From Streptomyces sp. NBC_00554 (GTDB lineage Bacteria > Actinomycetota > Actinomycetes > Streptomycetales > Streptomycetaceae), in the NCBI RefSeq assembly GCF_041431135.1, contig NZ_CP107799.1, forward strand, positions 434,001 through 498,000: DNA of 64,000 bases, read 5' to 3'. The position numbers were made by a program, and so were the translations under genes. Below, in pieces: positions 38,021 to 47,082 of the stretch (position 1 is the first letter of the stretch; the number at the start of each line of letters is the position of its first letter). A model generated the notes under the pieces. It made no database searches. It was not told where the DNA came from and saw only the letters and a program-made list of their open reading frames with translations.

Positions 38021-39358
38021 TCAGGCGTGCATCCGGCGCAGCGCGTCCATGGCGCTGTCCACGACTTGGCGATCGGTGAGACGGGCGTGGTCGTAAGCGG
38101 GGCGGCCTGCGTTGAAGCCGAGGAGGACGGGCTTGCCGAAGGCCCGGTGTCCGTTGACCCACAAGGACCAGCGGCCGGGGTCGGTGGGGTCGAACCATTC
38201 GATGGCGTCGGCCTTCTTGTCCCAGAAGACGGAAGGGAATTGGAGCCAGAGTTTGTCCAGGAGTCCGGATCCGAGGGCTTCGATCGCCTCACGTTTCCGG
38301 GTGGGCAGTGCGGGTTGGAAGGTGATCTTCCCGGCTTTGAGAACACCGATCGGGACGGTGACGACACACCGGTCCGCGCGCAGGATCTCACCGCTGTCGA
38401 GGGTGACTGCCACGCGGTCGGCGTCGCGGGCGATGCCGGTGACGACGGCGCCGGTTCGTACGGGGATGCTGCCGCGGACGTGGGCGAGAAGGCGGTCGTA
38501 GCCGTCGGGCAGGAGGAAGTCACTGCCTTCGCCGGCGGTGCCTTCCTCGTCGGCGGAGACGGCGAGGTCCGCGGGCTCCGCGCCGTACTCCTGCACCAGG
38601 ACGGAGTTGACCGCATAGCGCAGCGCCGGTGACATCTTGCGGGGCAGAAGGGCGGAGTAAGGGGTGGTGTCGGGGGCTTCCACGTCCTCGGCCTTCGCCA
38701 GGTACGTGTCGAGTTCGGCCACCGCCTTCTCGTCACCGCCGACGACGTTGTCGTAGTCGAACGAGTAGGAGCGTCCGCCCGTTTCGTGCAGGAGTGTGGT
38801 GAGGGGGTTTCCCTGGTGCCCGTGGATCCAGGAGGCGCCCATCTCGGCCGGGATGCCGTCGAGGCGTTCCGTCCAGGTCCGGCCTCCGACGCGTTCGCGG
38901 CCCTCCAGGACGGTGACACGCAGGCCGGCGTCGGTCAGGTCGCGTGCGCAGCCGAGGCCGGAGAACCCGGAGCCGACCACGATCACTTGTTCGCCGGGGC
39001 GTGCCGCCTCGATGATCTCGGCGGCTGCCCTCCGGCCGCTGAGCAGGGCCCCGGCCTGAGTGGCCGGCGCTTCGCCGGAGGTTGCCTCACCGGCGAAGTG
39101 CAGGCGCCCGACGGGGGCGGCGAGTATCTCGCGTACGGACACACCGAGCGGGCTGGGGGCGAGATAGGAGTAGGAGCCGAGCGCGAACGGGTCGGTCGAC
39201 CAGGAGGTGCGCAGGAACGCGACCGGCTCGGGCAGGGAGCTCGCGTGCGGCGTCGTCGGGCTGCCTGCGGTGGCGGTTGTGTCGCAGGCGGATGCCGCGC
39301 CGGCCGCCACGACCCCTCCGGTGGCGGTCAGGAACCAGCGCCTGGTCATTCCGGTCAT
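38021..39358 (-). CDS. circularly permuted flavin amine oxidase, Tat-exported
   Basis: A 445-residue protein with amine-oxidase motifs in the wrong order. After a twin-arginine signal (TRRWFLTATGG, residues 6-16; Cys25 might be lipid-modified) comes the normally C-terminal FAD segment: RTSWSTDPFALGSYSYLAP (50-68), LHFAGEATS (86-94) and GALLSGRRAAAEI (103-115). Only then appears the normally N-terminal Rossmann motif VIVVGSGFSGLGCARDL (125-141), ERVGGRTWT and GASWIHGHQGNP. The protein ends at DSAMDALRRMHA, where ordinary relatives continue into RTRW-type sequence. All pieces are present once, so a working fold is plausible. ATG 39358 has GAAGGAG 8 bases upstream. Confidence 0.85.
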   Translation of the reverse strand: MTGMTRRWFLTATGGVVAAGAASACDTTATAGSPTTPHASSLPEPVAFLRTSWSTDPFALGSYSYLAPSPLGVSVREILAAPVGRLHFAGEATSGEAPATQAGALLSGRRAAAEIIEAARPGEQVIVVGSGFSGLGCARDLTDAGLRVTVLEGRERVGGRTWTERLDGIPAEMGASWIHGHQGNPLTTLLHETGGRSYSFDYDNVVGGDEKAVAELDTYLAKAEDVEAPDTTPYSALLPRKMSPALRYAVNSVLVQEYGAEPADLAVSADEEGTAGEGSDFLLPDGYDRLLAHVRGSIPVRTGAVVTGIARDADRVAVTLDSGEILRADRCVVTVPIGVLKAGKITFQPALPTRKREAIEALGSGLLDKLWLQFPSVFWDKKADAIEWFDPTDPGRWSLWVNGHRAFGKPVLLGFNAGRPAYDHARLTDRQVVDSAMDALRRMHA

Positions 39359-39421
39359 GTCCCGCACTCCTTCGGGGTCGTCGGTGGTGGTGTACGTCGC
39401 AGTCGGCGGGCCGACCGGCGG

Positions 39422-39967
39422 TCAGGGGCGTGCACCGTCGAGGAGCAGCTTGGTGAGGTAGTCCGGGGCCTGGCGTTCGCCCATGCCGCCCTCGCCGACG
39501 AGTTCCCAGGCGCACTCGGCCAGGGAGCACAGGGTGGAGGCGAGCCACATCGCGGGCATGTCCGTGCGGAACAGGCCCTCTCGCTGGCCGCGTACGACGA
39601 AGGCCGTGATCCGTTCCACCACCGCGTCGGCGGCATCACTCAGTTCGGCCACGCCGAGCACGTCCGCCTCCACGTAGACCACGCTCCACAGCTGCGCGAG
39701 CACGTCGTAGTTCCGCACCAGCACGGCCAGGGCCTCGTCGACCGGCGCCTCGTCGAGGCGGGCCTCTTCGAGGACCTCCTCGCAGTGGGCGAGGATCCTG
39801 CGGCCCATCGCGTCGATCATCCCCTCGCGGGTCGAGAACAGGCGCGTCAGCGTCGCCCGCGACACCCCCACCCGCGCGGCGATGTCCCCCATGGACGCCC
39901 CCCGGTCCTCCGCGATCACCCGGATCGCCCGCTCCAGCACCGCATCCATGTCCGTACGCACCGGCAC
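39422..39967 (-). CDS. TetR family repressor with paired upstream operators
   Basis: About 181 residues. The HTH lies at about 8-55 (AIRVIAEDRGASMGDIAARV, then GVSRATLTRLFSTREGMIDA), followed by an all-helical ligand domain. GTG 39967 follows GGGAGAGG; starting at the upstream ATG 40048 would translate through the two operators at 39982-40019, so it is rejected. The amine oxidase gene starts 63 bp downstream on the same strand and may be co-transcribed, making it the likely target. Confidence 0.85.
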   Translation of the reverse strand: MPVRTDMDAVLERAIRVIAEDRGASMGDIAARVGVSRATLTRLFSTREGMIDAMGRRILAHCEEVLEEARLDEAPVDEALAVLVRNYDVLAQLWSVVYVEADVLGVAELSDAADAVVERITAFVVRGQREGLFRTDMPAMWLASTLCSLAECAWELVGEGGMGERQAPDYLTKLLLDGARP

Positions 39968-39981
39968 ACCACCTCTCCCTC

Positions 39982-40019
39982 TGATGCAATCATGCATCAG
40001 TTGACGCAAAAATGCATCA
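39982..40019. promoter_or_regulatory. two TetR-type operators 20 bp apart
   Basis: Site 1 (39982-39999) is TGATGCA-ATCA-TGCATCA with perfect arms. Site 2 (40002-40019) is TGACGCA-AAAA-TGCATCA with one mismatch. The centres are 20 bp (two helical turns) apart, so two dimers would lie on the same DNA face, 15 bp or more upstream of the GTG. Confidence 0.75.
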
Positions 40020-40076
40020 ACAAAGGGTGGTGCGGTCATGTGGGGCAACGCGGCCGTATGACCGAGCCTGCGTCTA

Positions 40077-41294
40077 CTAGGTGCGTTCGAGGACCATCGC
40101 CATGCCCTGTCCGCCAGCTGCGACCACGGTGACCAGGGCGGCGGTGAGGTCGTCGTGGCGCAGGGTGCTGAGGGCTGTGGTGGTGAGGCGGGCGCCGGCG
40201 GCTCCGTAGGGTTCGCCGAGGGCGATGGAGCCGCCGTGGGGATTCATGCGGTCGGGGTCCAGGCCCAATTCGGCGCAGTAGGCGAGAACTTGGGCGGCGA
40301 AGGGTTCATTGCCGGCGACCGTGTCGATGTCCGCCAGCGTCAGGCCGGCCCGGGTGAGGGCACTGCGGGTCGCGGAGACGGGGACCGGGCCTTCTGTTTC
40401 GGGGGTGCCCGCCGAGACGGCGGTGGCCAGGACGCGGGCCAGCGGCGTGTGGCCGTGGGCGCGGGCGTGGCTTTCGGACATGACGACGACCGCTGCGGCC
40501 CCGTCGGACAGTGGGGCGCTGTTGCCCGCGGTGACCCGGCCGTCGGGACGGAAGCGCGGGGGCAGGGCGGCGAGGCTCTGCACCGTGACTCCCGTACGCG
40601 GGCAGTCGTCGGAGGTGACGGTGGTGCCGTCGGGGACCTTCACCGGGACGATGTCGCCGAAGTGGAAGCCCTCGGCGAGGGCGGCTTGGGTGAGGCGGTG
40701 GGAGCGGGCGGCGTACGCGTCCATGGCGGTGCGGGTGATGCCGTAGAGGTCGGCGGTGTTCTCGGCGGCCAGGCCGACCGGGATGTAGGGGTCGGGCAGG
40801 GCATTGCCGGTGCGCGGGTCGCTCCAGGGCCCGGCCGCCGGCCCCGAACGCCGGGCGGTGCGCCGCCTGGCCTCCCGGAAGGACGGGTTCTCGGTGTCGG
40901 GCCAGTTGTCGGAACTGCCATGGGCCAGCCGGGACTGCGACTCGACGCCCGCCGCGACGACGACATCGGCGTCACCGCAGCGCACGGCTTGGGCGGCCAT
41001 CCGGATGGCCTGCAGGGAGGAGGTGCAGAAGCGATTGACGGTGACGCCCGGCACGTGGTCCCAGCCGAGCAGCACGGCGGCGATCCGGGCGATGTTGAAG
41101 CCCTGTTCGCCGCCGGGCAGGGCGCAGCCGACGATCAGGTCGTCCACTCGGCCGGATTCGAGGCCGGGGACGCGGGCGAGGGCCTCGGCGACGGTGCCCG
41201 CGAGCAGGTCGTCGGGACGCAGCGTGGCCAGGGCGCCTTTGTGGGCGCGGCCGATGGGGGTGCGGACGGCGGAGGTGATCACGGCGTGCTGCAT
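40077..41294 (-). CDS. thiolase-family protein lacking two catalytic residues
   Basis: A 405-residue thiolase-fold protein. The nucleophile is kept (VNRFCTSSLQAI, Cys90), as is the Asn of NEPFAAQ. But the catalytic His of GHP is Glu361 (GSIALGEPYGAAGAR), and the C-terminal catalytic Cys is Val391 (TVVAAGGQGMAM, where PaaJ in this window reads [11 protein letters not shown]). Both changes lie in otherwise well-preserved motifs with no frameshift. It cannot work as a standard biosynthetic or degradative thiolase; a one-step acyl transfer, hydrolysis or Claisen reaction without Cys deprotonation is possible. Lies downstream of asnB on the same strand. Confidence 0.85.
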   Translation of the reverse strand: MQHAVITSAVRTPIGRAHKGALATLRPDDLLAGTVAEALARVPGLESGRVDDLIVGCALPGGEQGFNIARIAAVLLGWDHVPGVTVNRFCTSSLQAIRMAAQAVRCGDADVVVAAGVESQSRLAHGSSDNWPDTENPSFREARRRTARRSGPAAGPWSDPRTGNALPDPYIPVGLAAENTADLYGITRTAMDAYAARSHRLTQAALAEGFHFGDIVPVKVPDGTTVTSDDCPRTGVTVQSLAALPPRFRPDGRVTAGNSAPLSDGAAAVVVMSESHARAHGHTPLARVLATAVSAGTPETEGPVPVSATRSALTRAGLTLADIDTVAGNEPFAAQVLAYCAELGLDPDRMNPHGGSIALGEPYGAAGARLTTTALSTLRHDDLTAALVTVVAAGGQGMAMVLERT

Positions 41295-41361
41295 GGCGGG
41301 TTTCTGTCCTGAGGGGTCTGGGTGACGGTGACGGGTGGTCGCGAAGGGCGGAGGCGGGCTG

Positions 41362-43188
41362 TCAGAGGTCGAGGGTGGGGCGGTGGGTGCGCAGCCATTG
41401 GTCGAGGTCCAGGACGAGTTCCAGACCCTCGCGCGGGAAGCGGTCCGTGCCGGAGGGTTCCAGCAGCAGACTGCGTACGGCCCGCAGGTCGAGGAGGTCG
41501 GCGGCGGGGCTGCCGGTGGTGATCAGGTGGTCGGCCTGGCGGGTGAGGGCGGTCCGGTAGGCGGGGTCGCGGGTCATCGGGTAGGGGCTCTTGCGGCGGT
41601 CCCGTACCGGTTCGGGAAGCAGGTCGGCGACGGCGGCGCGCAGCAGGCTCTTCTCCCGGCCGTCGAAAGTCTTGAAATCCCAGGGGGTGTTGAAGACGTA
41701 CTCGACGAGGCGGTGGTCCAGGAAGGGCACGCGGACTTCCAGGCCGACGCCCATGCTGAGGCGGTCGGCGCGGTCGAGCAGGCAGGGCAGGAAGCGGGTC
41801 AGGTTGAGGTAGCTGTCCAGGCGCAGCGCCGCCTCGCCGGGCGCGGTTCCCGGCAGGTGCTCGATCTCGGCGGCCGCGGCGGCGTGGAGCTCGGCGCGGT
41901 GCGCGGGCAGGTCCAGTGCGGCGGCCAGGGCCGGGTCGAGCAGCCGGGTGAGATCGGCGCGGTCCAGCACGGTGTCCCAGGGAAAGGATTCGGCTGCCGC
42001 GGCTTGGGGCGTGAACCAGCGGTATCCGCCGAACAGTTCGTCGGAGCCGTCGCCGGCCAGGGTGACCGGGAAGTGCTCGCGTACCGCGCGGAACAGCTGG
42101 AGCAGTGAGGTGTCGAAGTCCCCCATGGTCAGTCCGTCGCGCAGGCGCCCGGCCTGGGCGCGAAGGGCGGGGTCGGCCAGGCTTCGGGCGTCCAGTCGTA
42201 CCCGGCGGTGCGAAGAGCCCAGGTGGCGCACCATCAGCTCGGCGTAGGGGCCGTCCAGATCGCGTCCCATGGCGTCGTCCTGCCCGGGGGCGCTCGTGCC
42301 CAGGTCCACCGAGAGCGTGTGCAGCGTCTCGGCCGCGGGGCGGGCCAGGGCTGCGATGGCGCTCGAGTCGAGTCCGCCCGACAGCAGGACGCTCACCGGG
42401 ACGTCGGCCGCGAGCTGCCCGGTGACGGCCTCCTCCAGCAGGGAGCGCACCCGCGCCACCGTGGTGGGCAGATCGTCGTGGTGTTCCGTCGGGGGGAGCG
42501 ACCAGTAGCGGTGACTGCGCACACCTGCGGGGGTGAAAACGGTGAGTGTGCCGGGCTCGACCTCGTGCAGTCCGGCGAAGGCGCTGCGTCCCGGTGTCTT
42601 GATCATCGGGTGGGCGGACAGCAGGAGTTCCCGCAGGCCGTCCAGGTCCAGCCGGGCTTCCACCGCGGGGTGGGCCAGCACCGCCTTGGGCTCGGAGCCG
42701 AACACCACCCCGTCACCGCCCCGCGCGTAGCACAGCGGTTTGATCCCGAGCCGGTCCCGCACCAGCGTGAGCCGTCGGGCTCCGGGTTCCCATGCCGCGT
42801 AGGCGAACATGCCCTCCAGTCGTGCGGGCGCCTGCTCGCCCCAGGCATCGACGGCCCGCAGCACCACCTCGCCGTCGCCGCGGGTCGCGAACCGGTGCCC
42901 GCGCGCCGTCAGTTCCGTGCGCAACTGGGCGTGGTTGTAGACCTCTCCGGTGAAGACCACCGCCAGGTCGGTACGTCCGCCGCGTGTCACCACCATCGGC
43001 TGGCGTCCTCCTGCCGGGTCCACGACGGCCAGACGCGTGTGTCCCAAACCCGCCGAGTCCTCGTGCCAGGTCGCGGAAGCGTCCGGCCCCCGGCACGCGA
43101 GCGTCCCGGTCATCTCCTTGAGGGAGGTGTCCTCGGTCCCCTGTGGCACGTAGCCCGTGAACCCCGCATAGCCGGCCAGCCCACACAT
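41362..43188 (-). CDS. asnB: asparagine synthase (glutamine-hydrolysing)
   Basis: A 608-residue class II amidotransferase. It begins MCGLAGYAG, so Cys2 becomes the N-terminal nucleophile after Met removal; this fixes the start at 43188 (GGAGAG is 8 bases upstream) despite a longer open frame. The glutaminase domain (RLAVVDPAGGRQPM, FTGEVYNH, RGDGEVVL) is followed by a synthetase domain with the pyrophosphate loop LLSGGLDSSAIAA and DGSDELFGGYRWF. It converts aspartate to asparagine, or amidates another carboxylate in specialised pathways. About 67 bp upstream of the altered thiolase. Confidence 0.92.
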   Translation of the reverse strand: MCGLAGYAGFTGYVPQGTEDTSLKEMTGTLACRGPDASATWHEDSAGLGHTRLAVVDPAGGRQPMVVTRGGRTDLAVVFTGEVYNHAQLRTELTARGHRFATRGDGEVVLRAVDAWGEQAPARLEGMFAYAAWEPGARRLTLVRDRLGIKPLCYARGGDGVVFGSEPKAVLAHPAVEARLDLDGLRELLLSAHPMIKTPGRSAFAGLHEVEPGTLTVFTPAGVRSHRYWSLPPTEHHDDLPTTVARVRSLLEEAVTGQLAADVPVSVLLSGGLDSSAIAALARPAAETLHTLSVDLGTSAPGQDDAMGRDLDGPYAELMVRHLGSSHRRVRLDARSLADPALRAQAGRLRDGLTMGDFDTSLLQLFRAVREHFPVTLAGDGSDELFGGYRWFTPQAAAAESFPWDTVLDRADLTRLLDPALAAALDLPAHRAELHAAAAAEIEHLPGTAPGEAALRLDSYLNLTRFLPCLLDRADRLSMGVGLEVRVPFLDHRLVEYVFNTPWDFKTFDGREKSLLRAAVADLLPEPVRDRRKSPYPMTRDPAYRTALTRQADHLITTGSPAADLLDLRAVRSLLLEPSGTDRFPREGLELVLDLDQWLRTHRPTLDL

Positions 43189-43663
43189 CGTCGAAACTCT
43201 CCAGCCCCGGCACGCGGGGCACGCGACACGCTCCAGGACCCCCTCGCACATCAGGCGCCGTACACCGGGTGGAGGTCCGCGGCCGGACTCACTGCGCCGA
43301 CCGCCAAGACTGAAACGATCACGCCTCGGCCGGGTCACCGCTCCGCGCACGGAAACCCCGGATGAATCCCCCGGTCGGCACCGCACGGCCTTCCCCGAGC
43401 CCGGCGAGCCCTCAGCTCCGAGGCCATTGCGGCAGGACGTTTTTCGAACCGCTCCCGAATTCAGACGTTCTCCGGGGTTCGTCGAAATAGCGCTCCCGGA
43501 GTGAGCGACGCCACTGCTTCACCATGCAAGAAAGCATCAATCAAGAGTCAACAGAGCATCCCGCACAGTAAAGATCGTGAATTCCGCGAACCGCCCCCTC
43601 CTCGCCGCACTCCTATTCCATAGCGGTGCCCCAAACGAGGAGGCACCCAGAAGGGGAACGATC
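43189..43663. other. 475-bp divergent intergenic region, asnB/DUF4232 gene
   Basis: Contains the leaders of asnB (minus) and the DUF4232 gene (plus). Base composition drops between 43440 and 43640, as expected for promoters, but no unambiguous -35/-10 pair, operator or RNA gene is recognised. Confidence 0.45.
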
Positions 43664-44227
43664 ATGCGAAACAACAAGCGAATCGGGCGCCGTGTCACCG
43701 GTGGTGCGATCGCCGCGGTGTCCACCCTGGCTCTTGTCGGGCTGACCGCCGGTACCTCCCAAGCGGCCGCGGTGTCACCGTCACGGACCGCGGCGGCTCG
43801 GCCCGCATGGGCGGACACCAACTCCCTGAGCGTCCGGATCCACGCCCTCAGCCCCGGGGCGGGCCAGCGCTACGCGTCGGTCGTACTCACCAACAAGACC
43901 CACAAGACCGTACGCACCCAGGGGTACACCGGCCTTCAGCTCCTCAACTCCCACGGCAAGAACGTCACCACCCACGTCGTCCGCGACCCCGGCCACACCC
44001 CCTTGCTCACTCTCAAGCCGGGGCAGAGCGTCCACACCACGCTGCACTGGACCGTCGTCGGCGCCAAGGGTGAGCCCACCAAGGCCGAGAAGAACCCGAC
44101 CGCACTCGAGGTGACCCCGCCCGATTCCCGTCACCATCTGACGACAGCCTGGAAGCTCGGCGACGTCCTGCAGAAGGGCCGGATCGACATCACTCCGCTG
44201 GCCAAGGGCACCGGACCCAAGAACTGA
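43664..44227 (+). CDS. secreted DUF4232 protein
   Basis: A 187-residue exported protein: Sec signal (GRRVTGGAIAAVSTLALVGL, cleavage after SQAAA) and a DUF4232 beta-sandwich at about 50-187 (VRIHALSPGAGQRYASVVLT, YTGLQLLNSHG, KPGQSVHTTLHW). DUF4232 proteins are common in actinomycete secretomes and lipoproteins; molecular function unknown. Here there is no lipobox, so it is released. ATG 43664 follows AAGGGGA. Confidence 0.82.
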   Translation: MRNNKRIGRRVTGGAIAAVSTLALVGLTAGTSQAAAVSPSRTAAARPAWADTNSLSVRIHALSPGAGQRYASVVLTNKTHKTVRTQGYTGLQLLNSHGKNVTTHVVRDPGHTPLLTLKPGQSVHTTLHWTVVGAKGEPTKAEKNPTALEVTPPDSRHHLTTAWKLGDVLQKGRIDITPLAKGTGPKN

Positions 44228-44354
44228 CAAGCCCTCGTACGCCGCCTGCCTGCGCGACGTATGACCCACTGAGGCCAGGCACGTCACGCAGGCAGCCTGT
44301 GAACGCTTGCGCTCTGCGACGCCGACTGGTCGCCGGCGCAGGGGTCGTGTGCGT

Positions 44355-45839
44355 CTACCAGGTGAAGGTCGCGGTGGTTCGGGCCGGCAGCGTGTAGACG
44401 AAGGACTGGCTGCCCCAGTTGACGCGCACGGACTGGGTGCTGGTGCCGCCGTTGTGCGCGATGAGCGCCTTGGAGCCGTCGGGGTTGCGCCAGGCGACGT
44501 TCTGCACGGTGCTGTTGGCCGTGGAGGCGATGCGGTACGCACCCGGCTTGACGAACTTGGTGAGGTGGCCGGTGGTGTAGTACTCGATGGTGTAGTCGAC
44601 CTGGCCGGCCCGCGAGCCGCCCTCCTGCACGGTGATCAGTCCGGTGCAGGTGCCGCAGCCGCCGTTGTGCGGCCCCATGTTCTGGTTCAGCGCCAGGCTC
44701 CACTTGACCAGGCTGCTGCTCCAGTTGCGGGCGTAGTTGACGATGTCGGCCAGGTCCTCGTTGTGCTGGTTGGAGATCCAGGTGCCGCCCGAGTGCTCGG
44801 TGCTGAACTGCTTGACGGTCGGGTACTGGTTGTGGACCTGGGTGCCGACCGCAGGGTCACCGAAATAGCCGTGCCAGGCGATTCCGCCGAACAACGGGTC
44901 ATTGCGGACGCCAGAGTCGGCGAGGACCGCGGAGCCGAAGTTGGCGTAGTCACCATAGTTCCAGTCGTGGACGAGGACTTTGGTGGTGATACCGGCGGCG
45001 CGGAAGGCCGGATAGACGTGGTTCTTGGTGAACTCCACGAGTCCCGAGGGATTCCAGCTCATGCCCGGGTAGTTCATCGCCGTCGGATTGCTCGCCTGAC
45101 AGCAGTTGGGCTCGTTCTGCACCGAGATGTAATTCACGGGAATTCCGGCGGCCTGATAGCTCTGGATGTACTTGACCAAGTACTGGGCGTACATGGGGTA
45201 GTACTCCCACTTCAGCCAGCCCATCTGGTCCATGCGCCCGTTGTCCTTCATCCAGCCGGGCGAGCTCCACGGCACGCCCTTCACCCGCAGCGCCGGGTTG
45301 AGCTGCTTGGCCTGGCCGGTCAGGAGGCGGACGTTGGTGTCGTATCCGTTGGCCCCGAAGTCGTTGAGGTTGCAGCAGGTGTCGTCGAGCGAGACATTGC
45401 CCGGCCGGGACAGGTCGGAGGCTCCGATGGGGTTGCGGACGAAGGACAGCCCGATGCCCGCAGTCGGGGAGAACAGCTTCTGCATGACCGTGTCGCGGGT
45501 GGCAGCACTGATCGGGCCGCCGCGCAGCAGGTAGGCGGTGGTGTCCGTGATCGAGGCGCCACCGCCCTCGAACTGCTGGTACGTCGTGTTCTCGTCGATG
45601 TTGATCGTGTGCTGGGCGGTTCCGCCGGCCGGGCCGAAGCGCAGCGCCGTCTGCTGCGCCAGACCACGCGTCACGTTACGTCCGGCGGAGTCGGATGTGG
45701 TCGTCAGCCAGACGTTGACCGGCTCGTTCACCGCCTGAGCGGTGCCACTGGTCGCGGCGAGCGTCGCCGCCGCGACGACACCGGCGAGAAGGAAGCGAGT
45801 TGCCCGGGACAGACGGGTTAAGGAACGGATTGGTCTCAT
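44355..45839 (-). CDS. glycoside hydrolase family 30
   Basis: A 494-residue exported enzyme: a Sec signal to about residue 36 (GTAQAV), a (beta/alpha)8 barrel with QFEGGGASITDTTAYLL and SSPGWMKDNG, the acid/base Glu in SVQNEPN (about residue 242), the nucleophile Glu in FSTEHSGG (about 345), and a C-terminal beta domain (YYTTGHLTKFVKPGAYRI to the end). GH30 members cleave beta-1,6-glucan, glucosylceramide or xylan; subfamily not assignable by eye. Extra cysteines (TCCNLN, CGTCTG) suggest disulfides. It follows AAGGGCG and is monocistronic. Confidence 0.88.
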   Translation of the reverse strand: MRPIRSLTRLSRATRFLLAGVVAAATLAATSGTAQAVNEPVNVWLTTTSDSAGRNVTRGLAQQTALRFGPAGGTAQHTINIDENTTYQQFEGGGASITDTTAYLLRGGPISAATRDTVMQKLFSPTAGIGLSFVRNPIGASDLSRPGNVSLDDTCCNLNDFGANGYDTNVRLLTGQAKQLNPALRVKGVPWSSPGWMKDNGRMDQMGWLKWEYYPMYAQYLVKYIQSYQAAGIPVNYISVQNEPNCCQASNPTAMNYPGMSWNPSGLVEFTKNHVYPAFRAAGITTKVLVHDWNYGDYANFGSAVLADSGVRNDPLFGGIAWHGYFGDPAVGTQVHNQYPTVKQFSTEHSGGTWISNQHNEDLADIVNYARNWSSSLVKWSLALNQNMGPHNGGCGTCTGLITVQEGGSRAGQVDYTIEYYTTGHLTKFVKPGAYRIASTANSTVQNVAWRNPDGSKALIAHNGGTSTQSVRVNWGSQSFVYTLPARTTATFTW

Positions 45840-45978
45840 GCTGTCGCCCTTCGCAATGGTGGGGGCAGTGCAAGGCATTCAGATACGTGACCAGACGGCC
45901 AGTGTGGGATTAATTCACGGGAAAAGTAAAGGTCTGAACCAGACACGTCAAGAGCTCGAACACGCTCGGGGACGATGC

Positions 45979-47082
45979 CTACGCCGTGCCGGGGAGCCGC
46001 ACCGTGACGAGGAGACCGCCGGCGGGGCCGGGGATGAGGTCGAGCGTCCCGTCGTGGGCGCGGACGATGCTGTGCACGATGGCCAGGCCGAGGCCGGCGC
46101 CGGCGTGCTCGTCGGTGCGTACGCGTTCCGTTCCTCGCTGGAAGGGTTCGGTGAGGGTCGGTACCTGTTCCGGTGGGAGCCGACGGCCCGTGTTCTCGAC
46201 CCGCAGCACGCTCGTGTCGCCGTACGCCTCGGTGTGGACCGTCACGGTGCCACCGGCCGGGAGATTGTGGACGACGGCGTTCTGGACGAGGTTCGTCACC
46301 ATCCGCAGCAGAAGCTCCGCGGAGCCGCTGGTCCGGGCCGCCTCACCGGTGACGTCGAGCGTGATCCGGCGCTGTTCGGCGAGAGGAAGCAGCGTTTCGG
46401 CGGCTTCTTCGGCGAGAAGGGAGAGGTCGACGCTCTCGCGGGTGAAGTTCCCGGAGTCGCCGCGACTGAGCAACAGCAGGGCCTCGGTGAGGTCGATCGC
46501 CCGCGCATTGACAGTGTGCAGGCGTTCGATGAGTTCGTCCCGGTCGCGCGTGGGGTCCTTGCGGGCGACGTCGAGGAGCGTCCGCGAAATGGCCAGGGGG
46601 GTGCGCAGTTCGTGGGAGGCGTTCGCGGCGAACCGCTGCTGCTCGGCGACGTGGGACTCGAGTTGTTCGAGCATCGAGTCGAACACGTCGGAGAGTTCAC
46701 GGAATTCGTCCTGGCGGCCCTTCATGCGGATCCGGTGGGACAGCGATCCGTTCCCGGCCATCCGTGCCGCATCCGTGATCCGTGTGAGGGGTGCGAGCAT
46801 CCGGCCGGCGAGGATCCACCCTCCCAGGAGGCCGAACACGAGGAGGGAGCCCAGCGCTGTGGCCGCGGCGGGGGCGAAGCCGCGCAGGAGGTCGGAGCGG
46901 CTGGGCCCGACGATGATCACGGCGCCGAACGTCTCCTGGAGGGCTCTGGGGTCGTTGGCCGGTAGCCAGCGCAGCACGAACACCCACATGACGGCCAACA
47001 GGAGAGTGCCGGCGACGAAGAGGAATCCGGCGTAGCTGAGGGTGAGTTTCAGGCGGGCGCTGCGCCCTGGGCGTCTATTCAT
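45979..47082 (-). CDS. sensor histidine kinase
   Basis: A 367-residue membrane kinase: first helix LTLSYAGFLFVAGTLLLAVM, a short extracellular loop of about 40 residues, second helix ALGSLLVFGLLGGWILAG, HAMP domain, HisKA with phosphoacceptor His in NASHELRTPLA (about residue 157), and HATPase_c with NLVQNAVVHN and GAGLGLAIVHS. The short loop suggests sensing within the membrane or by a small ligand. It overlaps the response regulator gene by 8 bases. Confidence 0.92.
   Translation of the reverse strand: MNRRPGRSARLKLTLSYAGFLFVAGTLLLAVMWVFVLRWLPANDPRALQETFGAVIIVGPSRSDLLRGFAPAAATALGSLLVFGLLGGWILAGRMLAPLTRITDAARMAGNGSLSHRIRMKGRQDEFRELSDVFDSMLEQLESHVAEQQRFAANASHELRTPLAISRTLLDVARKDPTRDRDELIERLHTVNARAIDLTEALLLLSRGDSGNFTRESVDLSLLAEEAAETLLPLAEQRRITLDVTGEAARTSGSAELLLRMVTNLVQNAVVHNLPAGGTVTVHTEAYGDTSVLRVENTGRRLPPEQVPTLTEPFQRGTERVRTDEHAGAGLGLAIVHSIVRAHDGTLDLIPGPAGGLLVTVRLPGTA

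Noticed and set aside
39968..40048. Longer start of the TetR gene at ATG 40048
   Set aside because: It would translate through both operators, and the HTH would begin unusually far from the N-terminus.
36033..43188. Biosynthetic gene cluster (amine oxidase, thiolase, asparagine synthase, SDR)
   Set aside because: No core synthase, carrier protein, tailoring P450 or export gene is present, and the units have separate regulators.
43189..43386. 66-codon N-terminal extension of asnB
   Set aside because: Asparagine synthase needs Cys at the mature N-terminus, which fixes MCGLAG at 43188 as the start.
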